Assembly: GCF_002736145.1 (NCBI RefSeq)
Contig: NZ_CP024160.1
Span: forward strand, 1,364,001 to 1,428,000
Reading direction: 5' to 3'
Source: Collinsella aerofaciens
GTDB taxonomy: Bacteria; Actinomycetota; Coriobacteriia; Coriobacteriales; Coriobacteriaceae
Length of the DNA stretch: 64,000 nucleotides
Part shown: positions 8,674-16,365 of the stretch, piece after piece
How the letters are laid out: every line of letters begins with the position of its first letter
Position numbering within the stretch: position 1 is the first letter of the stretch
Notes under the pieces: generated by a model
The model's input: only the letters and a program-made list of their open reading frames with translations
The model's database searches: none
Told to the model about the DNA's origin: nothing
Program-made: the position numbers and the translations under genes

Positions 8674-9705
8674 ATGGCCATGGAATTCAAGCGCAGGTTG
8701 CCGATCCCCATGGAGATCCGCGAGGAAATGCCGCTTTCCGCCGAGCTTACCGCCAAAAAGCAGGCATTCGACGCCGAGGTCGCCAAGGTCTTTACCGGCG
8801 AGGACGCACGCAAAGCGCTCATCATCGGCCCGTGCTCTGCCGACCGCGAGGACTCGGTGCTTGAGTACATGAACCGACTGGCCAAGGTCGCCGAAGAGGT
8901 CAAGGACAAACTCATCATCATTCCGCGCGTCTACACCAACAAGCCGCGCACCAAGGGCACTGGCTACAAAGGCCTGCTGCACAACCCCGACCCCGAGGCG
9001 CCCGATGACCTGCTTGAAGGCGTTAAGGCCATCCGCCACATGCACCTGCGCGTCATCGAGGAGACTGGCTTCTTTACCGCCGACGAGATGCTCTACCCGT
9101 CCAACTACCAGTACCTCGTCGACCTGCTGAGCTACGTTGCCGTGGGCGCGCGCTCGGTCGAAAACCAGGAGCATCGCCTGGTGTCGAGCGGCATTTCGGT
9201 GCCCGTCGGCATGAAAAACCCCACCGCCGGTTCCACCACCGTCATGCTTAACTCCATCTACGCCGCCCAGGCACATCAAAGCTTCATCTTCCGCAACTGG
9301 GAGGTTGAGTGCGACGGCAACCCGCTCGCACACGCCGTCATGCGTGGCTACATCGGTCTCGACGGTCGCACCTACCCCAACTACCACTACGAGCACCTGG
9401 AGCGCCTGGCCGAGCGCTATACCGAGCATGCCGGCTACGCCAACCCGGCGGCGGTCATCGACTGCAACCACGACAACTCGGGCAAGCGCCCGCTGGAGCA
9501 GTACCGCATTTGCAAGGAGGTGCTCGACAGCTGCCGCCGCAACGAGTCCATCTCCAAGCTGGTCAAGGGCTTTATGATCGAGTCCTACCTGGAGGATGGC
9601 AATCAGCCAGTCGATGGCGGCGTCTTTGGCAAGTCGATCACCGACCCGTGCCTGGGCTGGGAAAAGACCGACTACCTCATCCACGAGATCGCGGAGCGGG
9701 TGTAG
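8674..9705 (+). CDS. 3-deoxy-7-phosphoheptulonate (DAHP) synthase, class I
   Basis: Catalyses the first step of the shikimate pathway, condensing phosphoenolpyruvate and erythrose-4-phosphate in the cytoplasm. The 343 residues match the AroF/AroG/AroH (type I-alpha) family: IIGPCSADR carries the metal-ligand Cys, followed by PRVYTNKPRTKGTGYKGL, GARSVENQEHR, VGMKNPTAGS and the IDCNHDNSGKRP metal-binding block. Which aromatic amino acid, if any, inhibits it cannot be read reliably. The ATG at 8674 has AAGGAGG 6-7 nt upstream. It stands alone, with repeat-rich spacers on both sides; no other shikimate genes are in the window. Confidence 0.94.
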   Translation: MAMEFKRRLPIPMEIREEMPLSAELTAKKQAFDAEVAKVFTGEDARKALIIGPCSADREDSVLEYMNRLAKVAEEVKDKLIIIPRVYTNKPRTKGTGYKGLLHNPDPEAPDDLLEGVKAIRHMHLRVIEETGFFTADEMLYPSNYQYLVDLLSYVAVGARSVENQEHRLVSSGISVPVGMKNPTAGSTTVMLNSIYAAQAHQSFIFRNWEVECDGNPLAHAVMRGYIGLDGRTYPNYHYEHLERLAERYTEHAGYANPAAVIDCNHDNSGKRPLEQYRICKEVLDSCRRNESISKLVKGFMIESYLEDGNQPVDGGVFGKSITDPCLGWEKTDYLIHEIAERV

Positions 9706-9852
9706 GTTACGGCGTTTTACCAAACGCCGTAACCAGCCGACGCTGCAAACCCGCCAGAGCGGCAATCTGCCTTTCAGCTTCGACGGCATGACCAAAAGGT
9801 CAATGCCGCCTCGCTTCAAGGCACCTTGCTCGCTCTGACGGGTTTTCGCTGA
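9705..9852 (+). repeat. Interspersed 150-bp structured element R2, copy 1
   Basis: Begins at the stop codon of the DAHP synthase gene with hairpin GTTACGGCGTTT / AAACGCCGTAAC, then nested inverted repeats: AACCCGCCAGAGCG (9748-9761) with CGCTCTGACGGGTT (9831-9844), and GGCATGACC with GGTCAATGCC inside. A near-identical copy lies at 40122-40270 in the opposite orientation, also starting at a stop codon. Confidence 0.85.
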
Positions 9853-9905
9853 CGTTTTTATACCAGCATCGTTACCAAAGCTGGCACTTGGGGACGCTCC
9901 TTTTG

Positions 9906-9967
9906 GGGTAGTCGTTGGGGACGTTCTTTAATGACTGGTCGTTTAAGAACGTCCCCAACGACTACCC
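9906..9967. repeat. GGGGACGTTC palindromic repeat (family R1), copy 1
   Basis: Perfect 23-bp inverted repeat: arms 9906-9928 and 9945-9967, core TTGGGGACGTTCTT / AAGAACGTCCCCAA, loop 16 nt. A further half-copy (TTGGGGACGCTCC) precedes it at about 9889-9900. Related copies are at 40024-40076 and 57429-57566. Confidence 0.88.
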
Positions 9968-9970
9968 AGA

Positions 9971-10038
9971 ATGAGAGTGGATAATCTCCCGTTTTTGGCC
10001 TATACCAGCGCCAAAAGTGGGAGATTATCCACTCTCAT
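9971..10038. repeat. Long perfect hairpin, 20-bp core arms
   Basis: ATGAGAGTGGATAATCTCCC (9971-9990) pairs perfectly with 10019-10038; allowing two mismatches the stem extends to 29 bp around a 10-nt loop. It lies immediately after the R1 palindrome. No T tract follows, so a simple terminator is unlikely. Confidence 0.8.
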
Positions 10039-10186
10039 CGAGCAAGTGTCCGAAAATCCGCCCTCATTCCTTCTTAGGGCCCTCCGTCCCCGAGGTATCG
10101 TGGCTCGTCTGCCGAATGATTGATGCGGGCGCTCTGCGGCCATGTCACACTCAGAGGTGGCCTGACCCAACTTGGAAGGAGCCTCC

Positions 10187-10831
10187 ATGAGCCTTGACAA
10201 CGTAACCCTGCGCGCCGCCACGCTCGATGACCTGGCCGGCATCGCCGCCATCTACAACCAGCTGTGGTGCAACACGCTGCGCAACCGCGGCGACGTCGAA
10301 GCTGCCGATTTCTGCGCGCGCTTTAACATCGCCATGCAGCTGCAGCGCTCCCCCATCGCACTCGTCGCCGAGACCGAGGGCCGCATTATCGCCGCCTGCT
10401 GCATCGGCATCTTCGAGGACGGCAAGCCGCGCACCAATCCCACGTGGGAGCCCTGCTATAACGAGATGTTCGCCCAGGCAACCGAGATGGCAAAGACCGC
10501 CGATGCCAAGCTCGAGGGCTCGCTCTTTGGAGACAGCCGCGAAAAGGCCACAGCGGATCGCTTTGCCGCCACAGGCAACGAATATGCCCAGGGTCAGCTC
10601 AACTTGATTATCATTGTGCCTGAATGGCAGGGCAAGGGACTCGGCCGCGAGCTCATCGACCTTGCGCGCGCCGAGCTCGCCAAGGCAGGCTGCACCAAAT
10701 TCTTTCTGATGAGCGACTGCAACTCCGACTGGCAGTTTTACGAGCACCTCAACATGAAGCGCATCCTAGAGGACCACAGCCAAGACACCGGTGACGGATT
10801 TATCGTCTATATGTACGGAGGCACGCTCTAA
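10187..10831 (+). CDS. GNAT-family N-acetyltransferase
   Basis: Predicted acetyl-CoA-dependent acetyltransferase of 214 residues. The GNAT acetyl-CoA-binding motif A is clear: LNLIIIVPEWQGKGLGRELI, containing the Q-x-x-G-x-G/A pyrophosphate loop, followed by a motif B region SDCNSDWQFYEHLNMKR. The N-terminal VTLRAATLDDLAGIAAIY is the usual GNAT entry. ATG at 10187 is preferred over an upstream TTG because AAGGAG sits 6 nt before it. It stands alone; substrate unknown. Confidence 0.85.
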   Translation: MSLDNVTLRAATLDDLAGIAAIYNQLWCNTLRNRGDVEAADFCARFNIAMQLQRSPIALVAETEGRIIAACCIGIFEDGKPRTNPTWEPCYNEMFAQATEMAKTADAKLEGSLFGDSREKATADRFAATGNEYAQGQLNLIIIVPEWQGKGLGRELIDLARAELAKAGCTKFFLMSDCNSDWQFYEHLNMKRILEDHSQDTGDGFIVYMYGGTL

Positions 10832-10861
10832 GTACCCCTTCAATCAAGGTGCGCCGGGCAC

Positions 10862-10902
10862 CCGGCCCTTGGCCTCTGCCCAGGAATAACCCAGGGGGCC
10901 GG
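10862..10902. terminator. Possible shared hairpin between convergent genes
   Basis: Imperfect inverted repeat CCGGCCCTTGG / CCAGGGGGCCGG between the convergent acetyltransferase and AlbA-domain genes. It lacks a clear T tract, so terminator function is uncertain. Confidence 0.35.
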
Positions 10903-10913
10903 ACCGCCCGTCC

Positions 10914-12464
10914 CTAAACCTGCCCGACAGCGCGATATCTCGTCGCCCGAGCGCGCCCCTCTTTAACGAGTGCGCCTTCCTCAAGCAAACCGTTGATAAC
11001 CCGCAGCGTCACGTCGCGCCCAGTTCCCAGAGCGTCCGAAGCATCCTGGCGCGTAAAACCGCGGGGCCGCTCAAGGGCAAAGCGAATCAAGGCGCGAGCG
11101 TATCCACCACGTCGCTCGTCCGAGACATCCTGTAGCATCGCGGACGCCTTGCACGCAACATCAAAGCCAAGCTCCTCCACGAGCTTGGCACGCACCTCGT
11201 GGCCGCAGTCGCCATTCATCGACACGTGCCCCTCTCGCTGCGCTCGCACGGATGCAAACGCCTGCGAAACATCGGGCGGCAGCGCCCCTTCCCGCTCGAG
11301 CTGCTCATAATCGCTGTAATCCCCACGCAAGTTGGGACCGCTATTGCCACGAGGCGTCAGATAGGAATTGCGCACGGCGTTGACGTTGGGCAGCGACAAC
11401 CTAAACATTGCAGGGTAGGCGCAGACTTCGGGTTCCAACCCTTCCGCCTCATAGAGCGCACGGATCCCCTTGAGGCCCGTTCCAAACGCCTCAACCATCC
11501 CCAGACGCAAAAAGAGCAGTTGCAGCTTTGGATTCCGAGCGTCCGAGCCGCCCGCAAGCGCCTCCTCGACGCTGATGTGCTGCGGCCCTCCCGCATTGGT
11601 AAATTCAAGCGCCGTACGGCTCATCTTGATAAGAGACGCCACCGAAGATTCGTAGTCGCGATGGATAAACAGGTTCAGAATTCCCTCTCGAACAGCCTCG
11701 CGGGGATAGTCGTCCTTATCTATGCGATCGAGCCTTCCCGGCACAAAGTACATACGCGTTGCGTTCGATATATTGAGGAACCGTTCGATATCCTCTATCT
11801 GCCTGAAGATCGAGCCCTCGCCATCCTGACGGTCGATAAACTCGGTATACGCATCGTCGTTGAAGAGGCCAGCGCGGACTGCAAAGGGGTTTTGGTCAGA
11901 GACCAGCAGTGCCAAATTGGTGTAAAAGCCCAGCTCATCGATAAGGCCGAGATTCTTTTGAGAGGTTTGGTCAAACGTAATCTCCGCGCGCCTAAAGGCC
12001 CGCTCGGCTTCAAAAAACGTCAAGCTCTGTTCATGAGAGCGCGCGGTCTCAAAATAATCGCCGTCGGTGCGCTTGATCATCGAGCGGATCTGGGCCATCT
12101 CGATGGGCACGTTGGCAGGACCCAGGCGCCGATATACCCCGGCGGGAACAAATCCCTTCGAGCACAGGCAGTACGGCTTGTGAGGACCCGCTTCAACCTC
12201 GATTTTCACCAACGCCGCGCCATCGATGTCCAATGCGGAGACCGTCGTGATTTCAGAAACGTCGGGATACACGCCATCGGTTATTGCATTAGAGCATTGA
12301 AGCATGGTGGCATCGATATCGTCCACGCCGATGATGCTGCCAAAATCGTCGATTCCGATATACAAGGTACCACCATTTGAATTGGCAAACGCCACCACAG
12401 CTTTGAGCAGCTTAGGGGTAAATGTGCACTTGAACTCCACGGTCTCACTTTCAACAAGCTGCAT
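10914..12464 (-). CDS. Schlafen AlbA_2-domain ATP-binding/transcriptional regulator
   Basis: 516-residue protein with an N-terminal Schlafen AlbA_2 domain (ESETVEFKCTFTPKLLKAVV, then FANSNGGTLYIGIDDFGSII). A central HATPase_c_4-like region follows (REAVREGILNLFIHRDY, then an FTNAGGP stretch and GTGLKGIRALYEAEGL), and a C-terminal winged-helix region (TRQDASDALGTGRDVTLRVI). Such proteins are usually annotated as ATP-dependent DNA-binding regulators; biochemical roles are mostly unknown. ATG at 12464 is chosen because GGGGG lies just upstream. Two copies of ACTATCGACGAT lie immediately upstream and suggest autoregulation. Confidence 0.82.
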   Translation of the reverse strand: MQLVESETVEFKCTFTPKLLKAVVAFANSNGGTLYIGIDDFGSIIGVDDIDATMLQCSNAITDGVYPDVSEITTVSALDIDGAALVKIEVEAGPHKPYCLCSKGFVPAGVYRRLGPANVPIEMAQIRSMIKRTDGDYFETARSHEQSLTFFEAERAFRRAEITFDQTSQKNLGLIDELGFYTNLALLVSDQNPFAVRAGLFNDDAYTEFIDRQDGEGSIFRQIEDIERFLNISNATRMYFVPGRLDRIDKDDYPREAVREGILNLFIHRDYESSVASLIKMSRTALEFTNAGGPQHISVEEALAGGSDARNPKLQLLFLRLGMVEAFGTGLKGIRALYEAEGLEPEVCAYPAMFRLSLPNVNAVRNSYLTPRGNSGPNLRGDYSDYEQLEREGALPPDVSQAFASVRAQREGHVSMNGDCGHEVRAKLVEELGFDVACKASAMLQDVSDERRGGYARALIRFALERPRGFTRQDASDALGTGRDVTLRVINGLLEEGALVKEGRARATRYRAVGQV

Positions 12465-12481
12465 GCTACCCCCTATCATCG

Positions 12482-12514
12482 ACTATCGACGATTCTAGAC
12501 CAACTATCGACGAT
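12482..12514. promoter_or_regulatory. Tandem operator-like repeats upstream of the AlbA-domain regulator
   Basis: ACTATCGACGAT occurs at 12482-12493 and 12503-12514, 21 bp apart (two helical turns). The core TATCG-A-CGATA is itself an odd palindrome, perfect in the second copy. They lie 18 to 50 bp upstream of the start codon, where a repressor would block transcription. Confidence 0.6.
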
Positions 12515-12579
12515 AAACAAGGCCCCTGGTACCCTCGCTTAGACCCGAGTGCCAGCGTGCAACGCTGCCCGCCGCACGC

Positions 12580-12614
12580 AAAAGGGCCCGCCAGCGTGTG
12601 CGCCAGCGGGCCCC
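12580..12614 (-). terminator. Terminator after the first agmatine deiminase gene
   Basis: GGGCCCGC (12584-12591) / GCGGGCCC (12606-12613), with additional inner pairing of CCAGCG/CGCTGG type, followed on the minus strand by TTTTGC. Confidence 0.75.
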
Positions 12615-12653
12615 AGGTCATATCGACACTACCCCGTGTGCCTGCAACCGCCT

Positions 12654-13775
12654 CTACTTGCAGCGCGCCTTGGGCTGCTGCTGGGTGATGCAGTGGATGT
12701 TGCCGCCACCATAGATGACCTCGCGCGTCATGATGCCGATGACCTCGCGATTCGGATAGGCGGCTTGGATATCCTTGAGTGCCTGGGCATCGTTGGGGTC
12801 GCCAAACTGTGGCACCAGCACCGCCCCGTTGATGGGCAAGAAGTTGAGGTAGCTGGGCTCAAAGGCGTCCTCGGGAGTACGCGGCAGCACACCCTCGACC
12901 GGATCGATGGTCGATGCCTCCTCCTCGGTCATATATACCGAGGTCGCAGGCATAATCACCTTGTGGATCTTGAGCTTGCGGCCACGGGCATCCGTCGTCT
13001 CGGAAAGCGTCTTATACGCCTCTTGGCACTCCTTGTAGAACTTATGGTTGGGATCGTCGGTCCACATGCAGCAGACCTCGCCGGGCGCACTAAAGCATGC
13101 AACATCGTCCACGTGCCCGTTGGTCTCAAACGGGTCGATGCCGTCCTTGATCCAAATGACCTTCTCGATGCCCAAGTACTCGGCAAGCTTCTCCTCGATC
13201 TGCTCCTTGGTGTACTGGGGGTTGCGGTCCTCATTGAGCAGGCACATCTCGGTGGTCACCACGGTGCCCTGGCCGTCGCAGTTAAACGAGCCGCCCTCGA
13301 GGATGTAGTCCTCGGGACGATAGCGGTTGACCTGCTCGAGCTGCGCCACCTGCAAGCCGATGCTCGCATCCTTGTCCCACGGGAAATACAGACCGTCGAT
13401 AAAGCCGCCATACGCGTTAAAGTGGAAGTGCGAGAGTGCCACGTCGCCCTTGTCGTTGACAAGAAACGCCGGGCCGGGGTCGCGGATCCAGGAGTCGTTG
13501 TACTCCATGTGGATAACGCGCACGTTTTCAACGCCGTCGAAGATCTCACACACCGCGGGGAAGTCTTCGGTGTTGACGCCCACAGTGATGGGCTGAAAAC
13601 GTGCAATGGTCTTGATGATCTCGGTAAAGACCTTTTGCGCCGGCTTGGCACCGCAGCGCCACACATCCGAACGATGCGGCCACAAAATCCAGGTGCGCTC
13701 CTGCTCCTCGTACTCGCCGGGCATGTAGAATCCGTCCTTCTTTGGCGTAGACTCGCTCTCGTAAATGGTCTTCAT
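12654..13775 (-). CDS. aguA: Agmatine deiminase (first copy)
   Basis: Hydrolyses agmatine to N-carbamoylputrescine and ammonia. The 373 residues are the usual AguA length. Catalytic features of the guanidino-group-modifying family are visible: EYNDSWIRDPGPAF, EGGSFNCDGQGTVV, NGHVDD with the catalytic His, and the nucleophilic Cys in YGGGNIHCITQQQP at the C-terminus. ATG at 13775 has GGAG 8 nt upstream. It is not in the main agmatine operon 8-13 kb to the right but is divergent from a LuxR-type regulator. It is similar throughout to the second copy, which carries an internal insertion. Confidence 0.93.
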   Translation of the reverse strand: MKTIYESESTPKKDGFYMPGEYEEQERTWILWPHRSDVWRCGAKPAQKVFTEIIKTIARFQPITVGVNTEDFPAVCEIFDGVENVRVIHMEYNDSWIRDPGPAFLVNDKGDVALSHFHFNAYGGFIDGLYFPWDKDASIGLQVAQLEQVNRYRPEDYILEGGSFNCDGQGTVVTTEMCLLNEDRNPQYTKEQIEEKLAEYLGIEKVIWIKDGIDPFETNGHVDDVACFSAPGEVCCMWTDDPNHKFYKECQEAYKTLSETTDARGRKLKIHKVIMPATSVYMTEEEASTIDPVEGVLPRTPEDAFEPSYLNFLPINGAVLVPQFGDPNDAQALKDIQAAYPNREVIGIMTREVIYGGGNIHCITQQQPKARCK

Positions 13776-13883
13776 GTTGGCTCCTAACGATATGGACGAC
13801 CCTTTGTGATGACGGCCCCATTGTGCGGCTCCGGAAGCCCACTCTCAATGGGCCTAGGGGACCCTTTCGCCACCCAAAAGGAC

Positions 13884-13893
13884 ACCGTTCACT
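13884..13893. promoter_or_regulatory. ACCGTTCACT motif between aguA and a LuxR gene
   Basis: One occurrence of the recurring ACCGTTCAC-type motif, about 109 bp upstream of aguA and 64 bp upstream of the luxR-type gene. Confidence 0.35.
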
Positions 13894-13956
13894 GACCTAA
13901 AGTTCTAGTGGCGCGCGAGACGTGTCATACTGACAAAGCCGCATGAAAGGACATCC

Positions 13957-14757
13957 ATGACCAATACCACGCATACCCGCTTTAACCCCGATGAGATCCA
14001 CGGGAGCCGCTGGTCCGCCCTCAACAAATGCGCCTTATGGATTCATGGCTGCGGCGACTTCGCCACGCTTCAAGCCGGGCTTCTTGATAGAGTTAATCAG
14101 GTGATATCGCACCGGGCCTCGATGTTTGATATCGCACGCGCCGGCACACACGGACAGACAGAATTCGTAAGCCCCGTTGCCCGTGGCATGGCAGAAGACC
14201 AGCTCGAGAGCTACTACGAACGCTATGCCGCCTTTGACTACACCCTTTGGAGCTTTGACGTTCACAACGTGCATGTTTATCGCGACCTGGACCTCGTGGA
14301 TGTCGAGCGCCGCAACGCAACGCCCATCTATCAGGAGTGGATGAAGCCGCTCGGCATCTACTATGGCTGCACTGCCACGCTCGCGCACGGGGGCACATCC
14401 CTGGGGTCGCTCACGCTGTTTCGCGCACGAGAAGCGGGGGATTTTTCGGACGAAGAGCTCGAAGCCCTACGCCAGCTCGCGCGGCACCTGAGCCTGCGCC
14501 TGTACGGGATCCTTGCGCAGAGCACCGCACAGCAAGCTTGCGAGAACCCCTTAGAGGCGCTCATCAGCGAGCTCGAAGTCCTCCCCCGCGAGGCAGAGGT
14601 GCTCAAGATGATGCTTGCCGGCAAGACCAACCGCGAAATGGCCGAGGAGCTCTATATCTCGGAGTCGACCGTAAAAAAGCATGTCAACGCCCTCTATCAC
14701 AAGCTCGGCGTCAAAAACCGCCTGGGCCTCATGGCATTGGTTCGAGAACAATCATAA
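13957..14757 (+). CDS. Soluble LuxR-family transcriptional regulator
   Basis: 266-residue regulator with a C-terminal LuxR/NarL helix-turn-helix (about residues 206-264): LPREAEVLKMMLAGKTNREM followed by ELYISESTVKKHVNALYHKL. The N-terminal ~190 residues have no membrane segments and look like a GAF/PAS-type sensory domain, but this is only a fold-level guess. It is divergent from the first agmatine deiminase gene across a 181-bp spacer, which makes regulation of that gene plausible but unproven. Confidence 0.85.
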   Translation: MTNTTHTRFNPDEIHGSRWSALNKCALWIHGCGDFATLQAGLLDRVNQVISHRASMFDIARAGTHGQTEFVSPVARGMAEDQLESYYERYAAFDYTLWSFDVHNVHVYRDLDLVDVERRNATPIYQEWMKPLGIYYGCTATLAHGGTSLGSLTLFRAREAGDFSDEELEALRQLARHLSLRLYGILAQSTAQQACENPLEALISELEVLPREAEVLKMMLAGKTNREMAEELYISESTVKKHVNALYHKLGVKNRLGLMALVREQS

Positions 14758-14818
14758 GCCGGCCTTTAATTTGAAAGTAGCGCTGGTAGATTGCCTATTT
14801 GAACCTCGTTGCAAAGAA

Positions 14819-14851
14819 CCGCCGCAGACGCCTTGGGAGCATCTGCGGCGG
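14819..14851. terminator. Bidirectional terminator between luxR and MATE genes
   Basis: CCGCCGCAGA (14819-14828) / TCTGCGGCGG (14842-14851) between convergent genes. On the minus strand it is followed by TTCTTTG. Confidence 0.75.
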
Positions 14852-14895
14852 CTTGCATTAAACAGTCGCTGTCATGTGTCGCAAGCGCGCGTTGG

Positions 14896-16278
14896 CTACG
14901 CGGGAAGCCCGCTCAGGCGCTTGGACTCGTGCGCGGCGAGCGCAATGGAGATGATGCCGGTAATGGCGTCGGCCACCACCAGGGCGATCCACACGCCCTC
15001 AACACCCATCATGTTGCCGAGGAGGTACATAAGCGGCACCGAGCAGATCACATAGCGAAGCAGGCCGGTAAACGTGGCGACACCAACCTTCTCGACCGCC
15101 TGGAAATATATCGACATGGTCATGGCAAGATAGCCCAGGGCAACAGCCAGGATGACGGTACGCGTGGCGTTGGCGGCAACCTCAACGAGCGCAGGATCGC
15201 TGCCGGCAAAGAAGGCGCACACCGGCGTGGCGGCAAGCCAGAGCGCGACGGTGACCAGCGCCAGCGTCACAACCTGGTACTTAAGCGTGCAGGAGAGCGT
15301 CTCCTTAAGGCGTGCCCAAGCCTTTGCACCGGCGTTGAAGGCAGCGATGGGCTGCAGGCCATAGGAGAAGCACTGGGCAACCATCATGGTGATGTAGAGG
15401 ATGTAGCCGTTGATCACGCCAAAGGCTGCGATGTAGAGCGAGCCCATGTCGCCGCCGAGCGAGCCCAAAAGCGAGTTGGCAACTGTGTTAAAGATAAAGG
15501 TCGCGCCCTGGACCAGGAAGAACGGGAAGCCGATCTTGAGGATCTGGCCGCAGACGGCGAGGTCGAGCTTAAGGTCGGCCAGGCTAATCTGGAGCTGGGA
15601 CTTTTTGCCCCCGATGAACCAGAAGATACCGATGGCCCAGATACCGATGGAAAGCCCGTAGTACACGCCGGCGCCCATAACGCCAAACTTGAGCACAAAC
15701 GTGGAAAGCGCGAGCCAGCAGATGGCGACGATGGCCGAAACGGTCATGAGGTTGGCCTGAATCTGTACTTTCTCGTCCACACGCATCACAGCGGTGACCA
15801 TCTGGCCAATGACCGTGAGCGGCAGCAGCACGGCGAAGGTGCGCACGCCGGCAACGGTATCGGCCATGATGTCGGGCGTGGCGCCAAAGAATGCGCAGAT
15901 GGGCTCGGTAAACACGGCCATCACCACAGCAAGCAGCACACTCACAATCGTGGTGAGCCAAAAGCCCTGGCTAAAAGCCTTGCTTGCGCCCTTAATGTCG
16001 CCGGCACCCAAAAGGTTGCCCACCACGGCGGGCACGCCGGTGCCAAACAGGTTGCCAAAGGCCAGGTTGATGTACTCGACCGACATGATGATCGAGACGC
16101 AGGCCAGGCCGTGGGCACCCAGGCCCCAACCCATCACGAGGCCCTCGAGGACCACCATGATGATCTGGGCGAGCATGCCCTGGCCGGTGACGATGGTGTA
16201 CTTACGCACCAGGCCGGGAATCGGTTGGGAGGCGAGCTCGCGCTCCTCCTCCACGGCAGCGGTTACTTCTTCTGCCAT
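14896..16278 (-). CDS. MATE-family efflux transporter
   Basis: Polytopic membrane protein of 460 residues with the twelve-segment pattern and two-fold repeat of MATE exporters, which expel cationic compounds by Na+ or H+ antiport. Family stretches include GLGAHGLACVSIIMSVEYIN, NLFGTGVPAVVGNLLGAGD in the first half, and YGLQPIAAFNAGAKAWARLK in the second. ATG at 16278 is chosen over an upstream in-frame start because AAGGGGAG precedes it. An amidohydrolase gene lies 87 nt upstream in the same direction, so they may be co-transcribed. Substrate unknown. Confidence 0.9.
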   Translation of the reverse strand: MAEEVTAAVEEERELASQPIPGLVRKYTIVTGQGMLAQIIMVVLEGLVMGWGLGAHGLACVSIIMSVEYINLAFGNLFGTGVPAVVGNLLGAGDIKGASKAFSQGFWLTTIVSVLLAVVMAVFTEPICAFFGATPDIMADTVAGVRTFAVLLPLTVIGQMVTAVMRVDEKVQIQANLMTVSAIVAICWLALSTFVLKFGVMGAGVYYGLSIGIWAIGIFWFIGGKKSQLQISLADLKLDLAVCGQILKIGFPFFLVQGATFIFNTVANSLLGSLGGDMGSLYIAAFGVINGYILYITMMVAQCFSYGLQPIAAFNAGAKAWARLKETLSCTLKYQVVTLALVTVALWLAATPVCAFFAGSDPALVEVAANATRTVILAVALGYLAMTMSIYFQAVEKVGVATFTGLLRYVICSVPLMYLLGNMMGVEGVWIALVVADAITGIISIALAAHESKRLSGLPA

Positions 16279-16365
16279 TGTTCTCCCCTTTCCTTGAGAG
16301 AGTAGTGCTGAATGGATGTCAGGCGGCTGACAACTGGCGCCAAGCCGCCCGGCCAAGCGATGGCG

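Noticed and set aside
14809-16305. Long open frame antisense to the MATE gene (498 codons)
   Set aside because: His/Gly/Asp-rich shadow produced by high-GC codon bias opposite a clear MATE transporter; no start signals.
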